From: Montifringilla adamsi
Taxonomy: Eukaryota; Chordata; Aves; Passeriformes; Passeridae
Assembly: GCA_017590115.1 (NCBI GenBank)
Contig: JAGGNK010013003.1
Coordinates: 2,786,431-2,850,430, forward strand
DNA: 64,000 nucleotides
Reading direction: 5' to 3'
The translations under genes were made by a program, and so were the position numbers. This document shows positions 36,570 through 46,900 of this stretch, piece by piece. The notes below the pieces were generated by a model that was not told where the DNA came from, made no database searches, and was given only the letters and a program-made list of their open reading frames with translations. Position 1 is the stretch's first letter. Each line of letters opens with the position of its first letter.

Positions 36570-36973
36570 ACTGCATCTACTGTGCATTTCTCAAGTAGAA
36601 TTAGACCACAAAATTTGGAAGCCTTTCAAGTAACATGTTTTGTTGGCATTTTTTATGAAGGGTTTTATCGATCACGATTAATCTGGTGGCACAGTATGCA
36701 AGTCAAGCATAAGGGTGCTGAAGAGGAAACCAAATACATTTGTAGTTTTTATTTTGGGAAACCCTATGGAGAGCTTAGGAAAAAAACCCCATCAGACTTG
36801 TCTCTGTATCTGTAGAAATACTGCTGGAAGTAAAAGAAAAAACATTATCTGGACATGAGAGGGAAAAATGTGTGATTACCCATGACCCAGGTAAGTATGT
36901 GTTTAAGTGCTGCAATTTAAACAAAAAAACCCAAAGCTAAGTAGCAGCCTATGGAGAAGGCCCTGTGCTACCC

Positions 36974-36990
36974 AAAAAAAAAAAAAAAAA
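36974..36990 (+). repeat. Poly(A) run, 17 nt
   Basis: A run of 17 A flanked by CCC and GCC. It is a simple repeat. Confidence 0.9.
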
Positions 36991-38859
36991 GCCACAGCCA
37001 TGAGAATAAAAGGTTCATGTTTGTTTAACGTGCTGCTGCTCAGACTTTGACCACCAGCTTCCTCAATTTTCTTTTCTCCCTTGTTCAAATGCTGCTTTTG
37101 TTTTTACAGACATCAGCTGCTGTAATGAACATCAACCATCTCCTAACAACGTGGCCCTCTCTGACCCCACATAGGCAGACAGCCCCCCAGCTGAATACAG
37201 CTAATTGGTATTTATTCTTTGTTATCAAACCTCTGCCAACCAAAAGTGTATTTGAAAAATGCCTGCTCATGAAATGGCACTGCAGCAAAATTACATGTTG
37301 GGCAGAAGGATGGATGCTACCTTTCCTGAAGGAGATCAGTGCATGCTGGCTTTAAGAGCTTTAGTTTCACATGAATTGAGCCTGATGTTGCATAAAAATT
37401 TTTCCTGTTGCAGTCCAAGATAAGACAGCCTCTTAAATATACCCATACCTCTGCCTTAACACTTCCTAGGAAAAATTAATAAATAAATGCCATAGCCCAG
37501 GCTTTACCCATCTCCAAAGACCAAATATCAGTAGTCTGCTCAGAGCATCTGCAAGAGCAGTAACTGTTAAGACATTAAAATATTCTGTGTTTGCATTGCC
37601 TACAACAACATGATGGTCATTATTACATTTGATAGCTTATAACCACAATAATCTTTAAAGGCACAGAGCTTTTGGAAAAAAAAGAAAAGTTCTTTTATAA
37701 AAATGACAGCTTTATGCTACCTATTCATAGATACAACTTGTTTGTTCAATTTATGAATGAATAGTTCTTTAGGAGGGTTAATACTCAATTTTTGGATATC
37801 TGTGTATATTTCCTGCATTTCATGCTACTTAGTCAGTCAGCAACATTTTAGTCTGCCCAGAATTTTAAGCTACCTCAGGAACTGGCAGAAATCCAGCCTG
37901 TATTTTAGAAGTGCATTGATCTATGACACACTCACACCAGACATGCTGGATCTGGAGGATTGGACCAGGATCCTCTCACAACAACCTCTGCTACACGAAT
38001 CCCTCAGGAGGGTCACTGGGAGGGAGTCTTCACAGCCTCACAAAACTCTTCTGGCAATGCCATCCTTGTAGGAAAAAAAAAATTGTTCTTAACTTTATAA
38101 ATGAATGTATTAAATTACTCAAATATTTTGTACTGGTATGAAATAAGAATTCTGGTTTATATTCTGTGGAATTACTGTTTTAGTACTATCTGAGTTCACT
38201 GTTTTGGTGTCACATATTGTACACTATGCATTTATTAACTTTAACGTAAGAAAACAAGAAATTGAGCTTTTCTTACATGAAGCAGATTAAATCCATGATC
38301 CCTTACCTATTGTTAAAAAGTTCTGGAACCTTTACTATTGCCCTTCAACTCATGCAGTCATTTTCACAAGATATTCAAGAAAAAAAAAAACGTTTGCAAA
38401 ACATCAAAGAAATGACAGTATCCCAGGTGAGAGTTTACGTGAGGCACAGTGGACTCAAACTCTTGGGTCTTATTTGCACAGGCATCAAAACACCAGCATG
38501 CCTTTGCTGTCAGCCTCCTGTGCCAACCTGGCTGCCACCTCCTTCTCTTTTCTCTCAGCTTGTCTTTTTCCTGAGGAAGTCCAAAATGTCAGGAGTTTGA
38601 ATAAAAAGGCAGATGTGAATTTCATCATGTCCACCAGCTCTACAGCCCTAACTGAGTCACAAACCCTCCCTTTAGCTGCATTTTTGCACACAAAAAGGCA
38701 TATTGCACAAAGCATGAAGCCAAGCTAGTGCAGAAATTTTTACTCTTTTACCTTGCTTCTTTGTTTTGAAACATTGCCATGAATAATTCCCAAATGGGAA
38801 AAAAATTCCTAGTTTGTTAATACTTTTAAATAGAAAAATAATATTGATAACAGCAGGCT

Positions 38860-39516
38860 TCACAGAAGCTCACAACCCCAAAAATCTTGAAAGTGTGGTG
38901 ACATTTCCACCGTTCCACTTGGCTTTAGTTTGGTTTGATGGGGGCTATCTGATTCTTCCTCAGAAGCTAATGATTGCCTGTAACAGCAAGTGAAAAAGAA
39001 ACATGAACTGGAAAAGAGCCTCTGTCTGGTTTCTTGTCTTGCCGTTGTCAGGGAAACAGCTTCCCCATCAATGGATGGCATGGGGTCGGACCAGCTGCTT
39101 CCTCCCAGGGCTGGCTCCCCGACATCACAAGGCTGCACTGAACAGATTAGAAATAAAACTGAATAAATGCACATCTCTCTGAAAAAGACCAGTTGAAACA
39201 AAGCTCAGCAGAGTTACGGATCTTCTAATTATGTCTTTTGAGCACGGCACCACAAGAACTGTCTCTGAGAGACATCATAAATCCAAGATACCGCCAAAAC
39301 ATGGTCATTAAAGATCCCATGCCATCTTTTCATAAGATTAAACACATTGTTAGTCTCACTGCCTTGGCTGTGCTCCAAGTTGAATAATTGCATTGTGGAT
39401 AACATACCTAAATTCCCCTGCCGCTTAAACACGACAAGATAGTTTTTATCGCTTCCTTTTGTAAAGCACCAGGGGTCATTGCTGGTGCATTTTAGTGGCT
39501 TTATGCCACCAAATGC
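38860..39516 (-). other. Candidate exon pair, unrecognised, minus strand
   Basis: Read on the minus strand, a good acceptor (CACTTCTCCCAG) precedes a 109-nt open segment, 39516-39408, that ends at a donor-like TTTAG/GTATGT. After 270 nt, another good acceptor (TTTCTAATCTGTTCAG) opens a second segment, 39137-38860, whose frame runs to a stop at 38860. The first segment ends in phase 1 and the second starts with two bases that complete the codon in the open frame, so they are phase-compatible. At least nine CpG are retained by eye. Translation of the second part has a serine/acidic patch (SLASEEESDSPHQ). A second strong acceptor (TGTTACAG) lies inside it. I recognise no protein, and no AATAAA follows closely. 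It could instead be a conserved non-coding element with chance frames. Confidence 0.2.
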
Positions 39517-39990
39517 CTGGGAGAAGTGACACACTCATTCCCAGGATGACACAAACTAACAAACTCATAATTCCATGCATAGCAAATAATACAGTCTGCT
39601 ACACAGAAGTCTGTTTCTGTGCTGCACACAGAAGTGTGTTTCATGAACACACCAGGATTTGCACAAAGATGATAATAATAAAGCTAGACATGATTAATGA
39701 AAGATTTAAAAATTATGGAGAAGCTGTAGGGAACATGTGCTCTCTACAATTTTTGATACACCCCGAGGATTTAGTGAGATTTAGTTTCTGACATTTCTTC
39801 AGGTCTCTACATCACTCATCATTATTTGGAATATGAATTTAGTTTCTATTTCATGACAGTGTTCCTGGAACATGCATCAAATTTTTTTATTAAAAGCTAA
39901 TTAATTTTACATTTTGCCTTGGTCATCAAGCGTGGCCAGTGATACAAGACAAGTAAATTCCCTTCTTGACTCCCTGCCCAGGGGCTTAGG
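39517..39990. other. Short non-coding stretch before the CR1 fragment
   Basis: AT-rich DNA with no supported gene. The frame at 39495-39791 has no recognisable homology. The 5' junction of the following CR1 cannot be placed exactly. Some sequence from about 39915 might already belong to it. Confidence 0.5.
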
Positions 39991-39997
39991 TGTCACC

Positions 39998-40808
39998 AGA
40001 ACCTGGACAGGCTCTTTCTCCCATGAGAATCTCATGAGGTTTAGTAAGACCAAGAGCAGGTGCTGCACCTGGGATGGGGCAAACCCTGGTATCAACACAG
40101 GCTGGGGGTGAACAGATCAGAGCATCCCTGCCCTGAAGGACTTGGGGGTGCTGGTGGATGGGGGGCTGGATGTGACCTGGCCACGAGTGCTGGCAGCCCA
40201 CAGAGCCAAACGTGTCCTGAGCTGCATCAGGAGCCCCGTGGGCAGCAGGGCAGGGAGGGGATTCTGCCCCTCTGCTCTGCCCTGCTGGGATCCCACCTGG
40301 AATATTGCATCCAGCTCTGGGCTCCCAGCGCAGGAAGGACAGGGAGCTGCTGGAGCCAGTCCAGAGGAGGCCACCAAGATGACTCCAGGGGTGGAGCACC
40401 TCTCCAGCAAAGAAAGGCTGAGAGTTGGGGTTATTCAGCCTGGAGAAGAGAAGGCTTTGGGGTGATCCAACTGTGGCCTTCCAGTGCCTGAAAAGAGCCT
40501 AGAAGAGAGATGGAGAGGGGCTTCTTACAAAGATTTGTACTGATAGGCAGGAAGAAATGGCATTAAGCTGAGAGGAGGAAGGTTTAGATTAGATATTAGG
40601 AAAAAGTTCTTCACTGTGAGGGTGGGGAGGCGCTAGAACAGGTTGCCCAGAGAAGCTGTGGATGCCCCACCCATGGAAGTAGTCAAGGCCAGGTTGGATG
40701 GAGCTTTAGCAGCCTGGTCTAGTGGAAGGTGTTCCAGCCTGTGGCAGGAGGGTTGAACTAGATATCTTTAAGGTCCCTTCCAATCCAAAGCAATCTGTGA
40801 TTCAATGA
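39998..40808 (+). mobile_element. CR1 LINE, 5'-truncated, plus strand
   Basis: A non-LTR retrotransposon fragment holding the C-terminal end of the ORF2 reverse transcriptase and the 3' untranslated tail. Recognisable blocks, split over two frames, are NLMRFSKTKSRCC (about 40028), LHLGWGKPWYQHRLG (from 40063), KDLGVLVDGGLD (about 40136) and ILPLCSALLGSHLEYCIQLW (from 40261). Moving between them needs at least three frameshifts, so the copy is dead. The tail shows the usual CR1 blocks (AAAGTTCTTCACTGTGAGGG, GGTTGCCCAGAGAAGC, GGTCCCTTCCAATCC) and ends in CTGTGATTCAATG. CR1 copies are normally truncated at the 5' end and make no long target duplication, as here. The 5' edge is approximate. Confidence 0.93.
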
Positions 40809-41545
40809 AAAGAAACCTTGACAAAGCCAAAAATTAAAATAAATTGCTACATTTTTTATTTATTTGCAATATTTATGTTTACATATTTGCTTTGCTCCTA
40901 GTGCTTATATCATTTGAAATACAAGAACTGCTCTCTCATAAATTGTCCAATATGACTATAAGAAGTTTGTTTGCTTTCTTCCCCAGTAGACCCCCTACCC
41001 TGCTTTCATTCATCCTGGGATAGGAAATGACAGTGAAGTAGTCTAGACTTCCATAATTGCCAACAGGATCACAATCTGTCCCTGGTTTTCCCTTTCTCTA
41101 CTGTGACACATTCTGTTCTTTAACTAGGCTCATGATGAGATGTAATTTGAATTTACAGCATGGAAAAGAATCCCCAAGCACATTAGAAACTCATCTGCCA
41201 ACTGCACACAGCGATTGTTCCTCTCATTTCTGAAACACAACCACTTCTGCTGCGAAGCAAACTGACTTTTAATGGCATTTGCAACTGTTTAAGATGGAGA
41301 AGAAGATAGACACAGTATCCAGTGATAACATCCAAGAGATTTTCAAGCTGATCCACACTCTTTCAGTGGCTCTCCTGGAGCTCTTCCTGATGGTCTGAGG
41401 AAAGCTGCCTCAGTGTATTGTGCAGAACCCTTCTCTAATTGTTTTAACCAGAATCCCAGAAGGTCTTTGGAAGGTAGAGGTTGCCTGTTTTATGTTTGAC
41501 CCCATGTGGAAATGCTACATCCAGACATAGGGGGAAAAAAAACCA

Positions 41546-41546
<1 letters not shown>

Positions 41547-41598
<52 letters not shown>
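41547..41598 (+). repeat. Uninterrupted poly(A) run, 52 nt
   Basis: Fifty-two consecutive A follow a shorter A8 run and CCAC. There is no AATAAA 10-30 bp upstream and no recognisable gene-derived sequence before it, so it is not an obvious processed-pseudogene tail. CR1 elements do not end in poly(A), so it is not their tail either. Such a long pure run should be unstable, so its exact length in the assembly is doubtful. Confidence 0.95.
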
Positions 41599-41599
<1 letters not shown>

Positions 41600-41872
41600 C
41601 CAACCAACTTTTCAGATCATTTAAAAAAAGTTAGAAGATGAGGAAGTAGAAAAAGTGCAAATATAACGCATGAAGGAATATTAGAGAATGGCACAATCTG
41701 AGGGATTAGTCATGTCTGACTTTCTGGAACACGTCCATTAGGCATCCATGAAATCCTATAGTATTTTTCCCCACTTCAACAATTAACTGCAGGAAATAAT
41801 TTTGAAGTCCCAGAGAAACCAATTAAAAGGTGTTCTTGAACTGAGGCTTGAGTCACAATTAAGTTTTGTGAG

Positions 41873-41904
41873 ACTTTCTTATACAGTAGACTGTATAAGA
41901 AAGT
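41873..41904. repeat. Perfect 14-bp inverted repeat, 4-nt loop
   Basis: The arms ACTTTCTTATACAG (41873-41886) and CTGTATAAGAAAGT (41891-41904) are exact reverse complements around TAGA. It is followed by a TTATTC low-complexity patch. It is a short stem-loop without a T run typical of a terminator. Confidence 0.9.
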
Positions 41905-42764
41905 TCTTATTTATTTTATTCTTATTCTTATTCTTTATTATTATTATTTAAGAAATTTCTTTATTAAAAGAAATAAAAAGAGTCACCAGAAATGACATTT
42001 TACTCTCATTTTGGCAGCAACAAATCATTCTGGTGTATGAATGAACCCCAAGATCAGTGACCACAGCATTTGCAGACATTTTCTATAGCCAGAAGAGGAT
42101 TTTTGCATATGTCTCGCAGTGCTTTCCTTGCTTTGGTTGCATGCAGGGAGAACTTGGCTGCATGGAAGACAGGGTTTTGCAGGCATACTTGAGGGGAATG
42201 CTAACAGAAATGCAAGATAAATAATTGCACAGCAACTGAATTGTTTAGAATGCAGCAAATTATAGAAGCAATAAAATCCCAAGGAAGCCAAGTTTTGAAT
42301 ATGTGAGGATTAGCAGTAAGCTGAGGAGAGAGCAATGAGGAGAAACTACACACTGAAAAATCAGTCAAAAGAACAAATCCCACTTTTGAAAACACAAAAC
42401 CTACCACAGCTGGCAGGAAGGAGACTATTGAGGACTATGCACAAGACAACCTCTTGCTGCCAAGCAGCAAAAAGCCGTTGTTTCCCCATCGGTGAAGACC
42501 TTTGTGCCACAGAGGGAACATCCCTGAGGGAAGCAGAGCCAACAACTTTCTGTTGCGTTGAGTTATGGCATCCAGGGAAATGCTGACTCAAAGCTAATCC
42601 CAGCCCCTTGTAGGCCTGTGACGTGGCAGTTGATGATTTTGAGGGCATGCCACTCTTGACTAAGCAGAAACAAAGTCCCTCTAAGCCCATAGAAAACCAG
42701 AGCAGCTCAGGCCCCCAGTTATGCCTCACTCTGTATTAATTTTCTTAATGTGTAAAAGGACAAA

Positions 42765-42795
42765 CATGAATTTATCCTCATGGAATAAATTCATG
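42765..42795. repeat. Perfect 11-bp inverted repeat, 9-nt loop
   Basis: The arms CATGAATTTAT (42765-42775) and ATAAATTCATG (42785-42795) are exact reverse complements around CCTCATGGA. It is AT-rich and of unknown meaning. Confidence 0.85.
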
Positions 42796-43946
42796 GAATC
42801 CCTTCCCAATTGCAGCCCCCAGTGCTGCTCTCAGGCCTGGCTTTACCCCTGCACCAGAGGTGTGACAATAGCAGCAGAGAGATGACCAAGGCTGCAGGGT
42901 TCACTCTGTTGTTTGCTGCTGGCTCTGCCCTTTCTGTTCAGGGGACAGGACTGGGTCTCAACCTACCAGTTTATATTTTACAATCTCTTCATAATAACAA
43001 GTGATAGACAAAATTCAGATTTTACATTGCCCAGGGAATTAGAACAAAATGTGATATTAAGAAATCTATCTCTCTACCCATATCTTAATCCTTCCCATAG
43101 GCTAATGAATTAAAAAATAGGAGAAATTTAGTACTTTTAGTACTATTTAGTACTTTTTAACTAAATTTGTAGTAAGACTCAACATGTAATCTGCTTGCTA
43201 GAAAATGCTGTGTCATCCACTTTAAAAGAAATAAAGTCTGCAATCGTAATTTTTGCTAAGGTTTTAACAATCCACAAAGAACATTTTAGTAGTTTCAAAA
43301 ATACAGCCAATGCCTTTTTACTAGGTGACTTGTGCAATTAGCAAAATTCTCATCCTTACAATCTAGAATGAAATTGTGCTACTCATTCACCACCTTCTAG
43401 GTTGGGAAAGCAAATAGTGGAGAAAAAAGCAACTTCAATTTGTCACTTCCTTAAAAAAAAAATGTTTGATTGACTGATTCTTTTAACATTCACTTTTCTA
43501 CAGCTAAGTACACTGCAACAGATATTACATATTTTCACTCATGCTACAAAGGTATTTATTAGCTAACAGCCACATTGCTATCACCATTAAAACTGCACCA
43601 CACATGGCCATGAAAGTAACACCATAAAATAAATAATATAGCTCCAACATCACTGGGAAAACAACCTTTGTGAAAGACTACAGATAGAAAATATCTTCAT
43701 CATACTTTCACTTTTACTACAAAAGTCAAATAATGAGTATACATCTGTTCATTTCTCTTCAAAGTCTAAAATGTAAAGGAAAACAGTCAGGGCCCTATTC
43801 TGACTTGTAGATTAATCCCCATTTTATGCAGCCACTTAAGAAAAAACTAACTTTCAAACCTTCATTTTCTTTACTCCACACAAATCACCCCTGAGTAAAT
43901 AAGAATGGCCATAACATTCAAAATTATCTTGGGATCAAATCCATAC

Positions 43947-43966
43947 TGAATCTCAGCTGAGATTCA
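43947..43966. repeat. Perfect 20-bp palindrome
   Basis: TGAATCTCAG is followed directly by its reverse complement CTGAGATTCA, with no spacer. The centre contains CAGCTG, an E-box. The palindrome does not extend further. Confidence 0.9.
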
Positions 43967-46900
43967 AAATATTTTATTTCCACTTTTCCTTCTCATTTTA
44001 GATTTGCCCCCAAAGGAATATGTTGCTATAAATTACCTATTCTTAGAACACGTTCCACGCTAGAAAAAATTAAGAAGTCCCAAAAGAAGTTGTGCTGGGA
44101 TATTTTCACATGAATCTCCTGTAGATTCAGGTCACTCGGATGCAATCCAGTGGCCGCCACTGGGCAAGGTTTGACAAATCCTCAGCTCCAGGAAGCTGAC
44201 GGTAGAGTCCACATACCAGGAGATAACCCTGAACCTTCCCCAGAAAGCCTGGTGTGGCTCTAAATTTAAGTCTTGATGCAATGCTTAGGTCTGTGAGGTT
44301 TAGAGGAGTTGTATCCCTGCAAAGTTTCTACCTGGATTGCAGCAAAGGCCAAGATTCAGATTGATTTAAACTGCTGGAGATTTCTCAGTATTCCAGTCTC
44401 ACTCTATTTGAGGTTATCCAGGCAGGTTTTAATTACCCAGGAGCAGTCTAAGCAGATCATCTTTTCACAGTATCTAAATAGCATGTTTTTATCTCCTTTA
44501 TCCTGTTCCTGAGTCTCGTTATGCCTCAGCATTGCTATAAAGCACAGCATTTATACCCTGGTGAATCTGCCTCCATCTGCTCTCCTGCACCCCTCCACAT
44601 CCTTGTGCAGCTTGGTACCGCAGCTACCATCCTTCCACTCTGCAAGATTTAACAGTATTTTCCACAGATGGATGATAATTTCTTTTTTTAAATCATGGGG
44701 GGGTTTCCCCTCATTTCTACATCTCTAGCTCTGTAATATCAGTTCTAGTTTTCACATCTCAGAGGGCAAGAACCATACTAATCCCCTAAATCAATTTTTT
44801 TCCTGATTCTCAAGAATTCTGCTTGTGTTTACTCACTTTGAAAGCTTGGCTCAGCTGTCCGAAATCAGATGTTAGAGAGTTTCTGTTAAGAATGAGGGAA
44901 ATCCTGATCAATATCTTCTTCTCAGTCTCTCCCCTTGTCATAAACGCACCTACCCAGAATGTCCCCAGAATAACATCATAATACAGAAATAACAACCACC
45001 TCTAAAAGACAATGAAACAAAGCCTGTGTTACTGGACTATCACCAAATGAGAGAGATCTTGCTAGTGAACTTGAAGGTTCAAAGCTCTGATATAAATTGA
45101 CCCATCCCACAATCAAAACAGGAATGAGAGGAGAGTGATGAAGACAAAAAAGAAAAAAGCAGAAAGTGTTAATGCAACAAAAGGCAAAGCACCATTTCAT
45201 TTTTCCCATTTGCTGTGGTGGAACAGAAAGCCTTAAGAATGAAAAGAATCGGTAGCCACTGCAAGGGTGGTGTGGACAGATATGCTGAGCATTGTTACTC
45301 AGCAAAACAAACCAAACATCAACACCTGGCAGCTGCTTTTTGCTGGAGAACATTGCACCCACTCAGTTTCTATTGCAGAGGGTAGTGGACTCATTTGCTT
45401 TCTCCTGCTTCACTCAAAAAAATCAGTTGAATGAAAGGTGATTTAATTAAAAGTCAAGTGAGCCAACCTGAAGCAAGAGGAGAGTTCTGGCAGTTCAGCA
45501 CACACAGTTCCTTAATCTGTGTGTGAGAAGCATCTCTCAGGGCAAGCACAACAGTTAATGTTAATGTGTCTACATTGCAGGCTGCAGTTTGTTGTCAGAC
45601 CAGAGCTGGCTTTAAACTTGCTTCCTAGGTGCTGGAGACAGTGTTGTCATGATATTAGAGAGCTCTGGAAGAGTTATTTTGCCATAGTTCTCTGAACAGA
45701 CAGAGCCCAAGGACTGAAGGATAAGATCAAGAGGCTGCAAATCTGTTCAAACACCAAGCAAGCAGGTCCTTTTTATGAACAGGGAATTTATTAACATGCG
45801 TAATACATGCAGCTGACAAATATATTATTGTTTCCTTTACAGTGGCATCTAGAGAGGACTTTGGCTGAGATAAGGACTCCCAGCTGTGCTAAACATTATG
45901 TAGGCATAGAGCAAAAGACAGGCTCCATTCAGAGAAGCCTGCAATGTACAAAGCCACTGTGCAACTGTGGCTTGGTTCTGCCTGTCAGCAACACTGCAGT
46001 TTAAAGCCTGGGTTTCTCATCTGCATCTTGCAGTAACAACCTAAGGATTCCATGTAAAAACACTGGTTTGCCAACCTGATCCTCTATTATACCCATGAGA
46101 CCCCTAATAACTGACTTGGATGGTACATTAGTTAAATACACTTAAGTCTAAATTCTGTGTATTTCTTGATCACGGTATTAAAAACTGTAATGCTAACTCA
46201 GGTGCTAGTTAGCTTATTCTGCTTTACACAGCTCTGTGTCAGTCTTCTACAATAAACCATGTGGTGACTCATAAACATCTCAAACATTTCCCTGGGTGCT
46301 CAGTATTTTATTACATGGATGCCAATTATGCTTGAGCAGCAGACTGCACAAGCCTGAAGAGTCATCTATTATATGACTGCTTCCATTGATTCCTTTACTA
46401 CTGAGGGTTGTGCTTTCATATATCATACTGAATAGGATTTGTTTCCACAGGCGTTGGGGGTAAGCTGTTGGTGAAAGTGCTTTCACAGGTTACAGGTACC
46501 ACCACTGTGCTCAAACTTACTCAAAGATTTCTAAGGCTTCGAATAATATATCTTCCCTTTACCCCAGCCCCCATCACCTTTTTCTTTTAAAGCAAACTCT
46601 GCCATAAGGAAAAAAAAAACCAAATTTTACAGATATAAAGTGATAGTCATTGTGCTCAGCACAATTTAACAAGATTGACTTAAAGAAAGGAGCTTGAAAA
46701 AACCAGCATGAACAGCAGGTCGTCCTCTAAAAATATCCAGTTCATGGAACACTGAGTAATGAAAAGCATCCAGCTCATGCAGATGTATACAATATAGGAC
46801 CCTGAGGTACAAAACACACTGAAATCAGACAATAGTCTGGATATTATAGTACTCTGCTTTTGGAAAGAAAATATTCGGAACTGGCTTCTTCACCAACAAG

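Larger units (their letters stand above)
34257..38859. other. Non-coding stretch, no gene recognised
   Basis: Contains the (TCA)n microsatellite at 36.53 kb, a run of 17 A at 36974-36990 and a 9-bp GC hairpin near 35352-35377 (CTCCAGCCC / GGGCTGGAG). Open frames of about 100 codons near 34.9, 37.05, 37.76 and 38.26 kb have no recognisable homology. The last includes a donor-like CCCAG/GTGAGA at about 38426, but no convincing exon. Confidence 0.55.
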
